DNA of 6,335 bases from Pseudomonadota bacterium (lineage in GTDB: Bacteria; Pseudomonadota; Gammaproteobacteria; Burkholderiales; Burkholderiaceae_C): contig JAEWVY010000051.1 of assembly GCA_023396625.1 (NCBI GenBank), forward strand, positions 1 through 6,335, read 5' to 3'. Made by a program: the position numbers and the translations under genes. Shown here in pieces: positions 6,016 to 6,335 of the stretch; the first letter of the stretch is position 1, and every line of letters starts with the position of its first letter. Under the pieces are notes generated by a model. It did not search any database, had not been told where the DNA came from, and saw nothing but the letters and a program-made list of their open reading frames with translations.

Positions 6016-6043
6016 TATACATTGCCGGTCATCCGACCCAATA

Positions 6044-6139
6044 AGGCTTGCCATTCTAGACGCTTTGGCGGCTCGACCGGAGTCGAATCCTGAAATCGCT
6101 CTCTACGCGGTAAGACGCATTTGACTGGGCGGCAAGCCT
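6044..6139. repeat. 9-base inverted repeat spanning the transporter-hupB gap
   Basis: AGGCTTGCC (6044-6052) and GGCAAGCCT (6131-6139) are perfect inverted copies 78 bases apart. The right arm overlaps the last bases and stop codon of the EamA-type gene. Between the arms is a short hairpin, TCGAC-CGGA-GTCGA, and a stretch that resembles a tRNA T arm on the minus strand but does not fold into one properly. Nothing else identifiable lies between the transporter stop and the hupB promoter. Confidence 0.35.
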
Positions 6140-6296
6140 ATCCTTTTGCTTGCCGGATCACAAGGCTCACCCCCACAGCCGTCAACAAAATGCCAGCCAA
6201 AGTGACAAGCGTCACTGGTTCGTCGAACAAGGCCCACGCGATGAGTGCTGTAGCGGGAGGCACCAAATACATGAGGCTGGTGACAGATGCCGCCGG
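6138..6296 (-). CDS. EamA/DMT-family transporter, C-terminal end (partial)
   Basis: This is the 3' end of a drug/metabolite-superfamily membrane transporter; the substrate cannot be told. Reading leftward from about 6293, the minus strand encodes ASVTSLMYLVPPATALIAWA, then LFDEPVTLVTLAGILLTAVG, then VSLVIRQAKG and a TAG stop (6140-6138). This is the characteristic last two-helix unit of EamA proteins: a helix with the PP motif, the short FDEP loop, then a final glycine-rich helix and a basic tail. Upstream codons would read into the G/C repeat at the window end as prolines, which is not credible for this membrane protein, so the native sequence stops near 6293. About 50 of an expected ~290-300 residues are present. 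The gene lies upstream of hupB on the same strand, but hupB has its own promoter. Confidence 0.8.
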   Translation of the reverse strand, partial: PAASVTSLMYLVPPATALIAWALFDEPVTLVTLAGILLTAVGVSLVIRQAKG

Positions 6297-6333
6297 CGGG
6301 GGGGGGGGCGGGGGGGGGGGCGGGGGGGGGGGC
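6297..6333. repeat. 12-base tandem repeat (eleven G and one C), probable artefact
   Basis: Three consecutive runs of exactly 11 G (6298-6308, 6310-6320, 6322-6332) are separated by single C bases at 6297, 6309, 6321 and 6333. The repeat interrupts the transporter coding frame and reaches the window edge. A poly-G sequencing or assembly error at a contig end is the simplest reading, though the exact 12-base period is unusual for random poly-G noise. Confidence 0.8.
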
Positions 6334-6335
6334 GG

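Noticed and set aside
6065..6090. Extra tRNA suggested by a T-arm-like GGATTCGACTCC on the minus strand
   Set aside because: The T stem does not pair with a normal 7-base loop, and no acceptor, D or anticodon arm can be drawn around it.
1..6335. CRISPR array, insertion sequence or transposase
   Set aside because: No regularly spaced direct repeats, transposase motifs or terminal inverted repeats were seen. The only tandem repeat is the G-rich end.

Overview
The window looks like a piece of a betaproteobacterial chromosome, most likely Burkholderiales and probably Comamonadaceae. The evidence is the minus-strand block hupB, tRNA-Val, ppiD, tRNA-His, the protein sequences, and the moderate-to-high GC. 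It was read by eye only; no database search was run.

Left part (1-1758) is a mosaic of broken genes. It opens with the N-terminal ~272 codons of a GC-rich phage tail tape-measure gene. This is cut at about 825 and joined to a ~110-base internal piece of a UrtE/LivF-type ABC transporter ATPase. That piece runs in frame, at about 935, into the C-terminal ~150 codons of a NorD/CbbO-type von Willebrand A protein. About 110 bases further on, an AmiC/UrtA-type substrate-binding protein starts normally but is lost after ~69 codons (about 1706). There the sequence meets the start of a small minus-strand membrane-protein gene, itself truncated by the same junction. The UrtE, NorD and AmiC pieces plausibly come from one amide/urea uptake and regulation locus that has collapsed by deletions beside a phage remnant. 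An assembly chimera is the main alternative.

Middle and right part (1758-6335) is ordinary chromosome, with every gene on the minus strand. Reading in the direction of transcription (right to left), the order is: the 3' end of an EamA/DMT-type transporter; a well-formed sigma-70 promoter; hupB (nucleoid protein HU); tRNA-Val(UAC); a terminator-like hairpin; ppiD (membrane-anchored periplasmic folding factor); tRNA-His(GUG), with its own -10 box and a UUCG-loop terminator; a PRPP-motif phosphoribosyltransferase; a PaiB-like FMN-binding protein; and the truncated small membrane protein.

The last ~38 bases are an exact 12-base repeat of eleven G and one C that interrupts the transporter gene. 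It looks like a sequencing or assembly artefact at a contig end.

I found no convincing new system. The points most worth checking are the multi-junction left end, the in-frame UrtE-NorD fusion, the hairpin directly upstream of ppiD, and the inverted repeat between the transporter and hupB.
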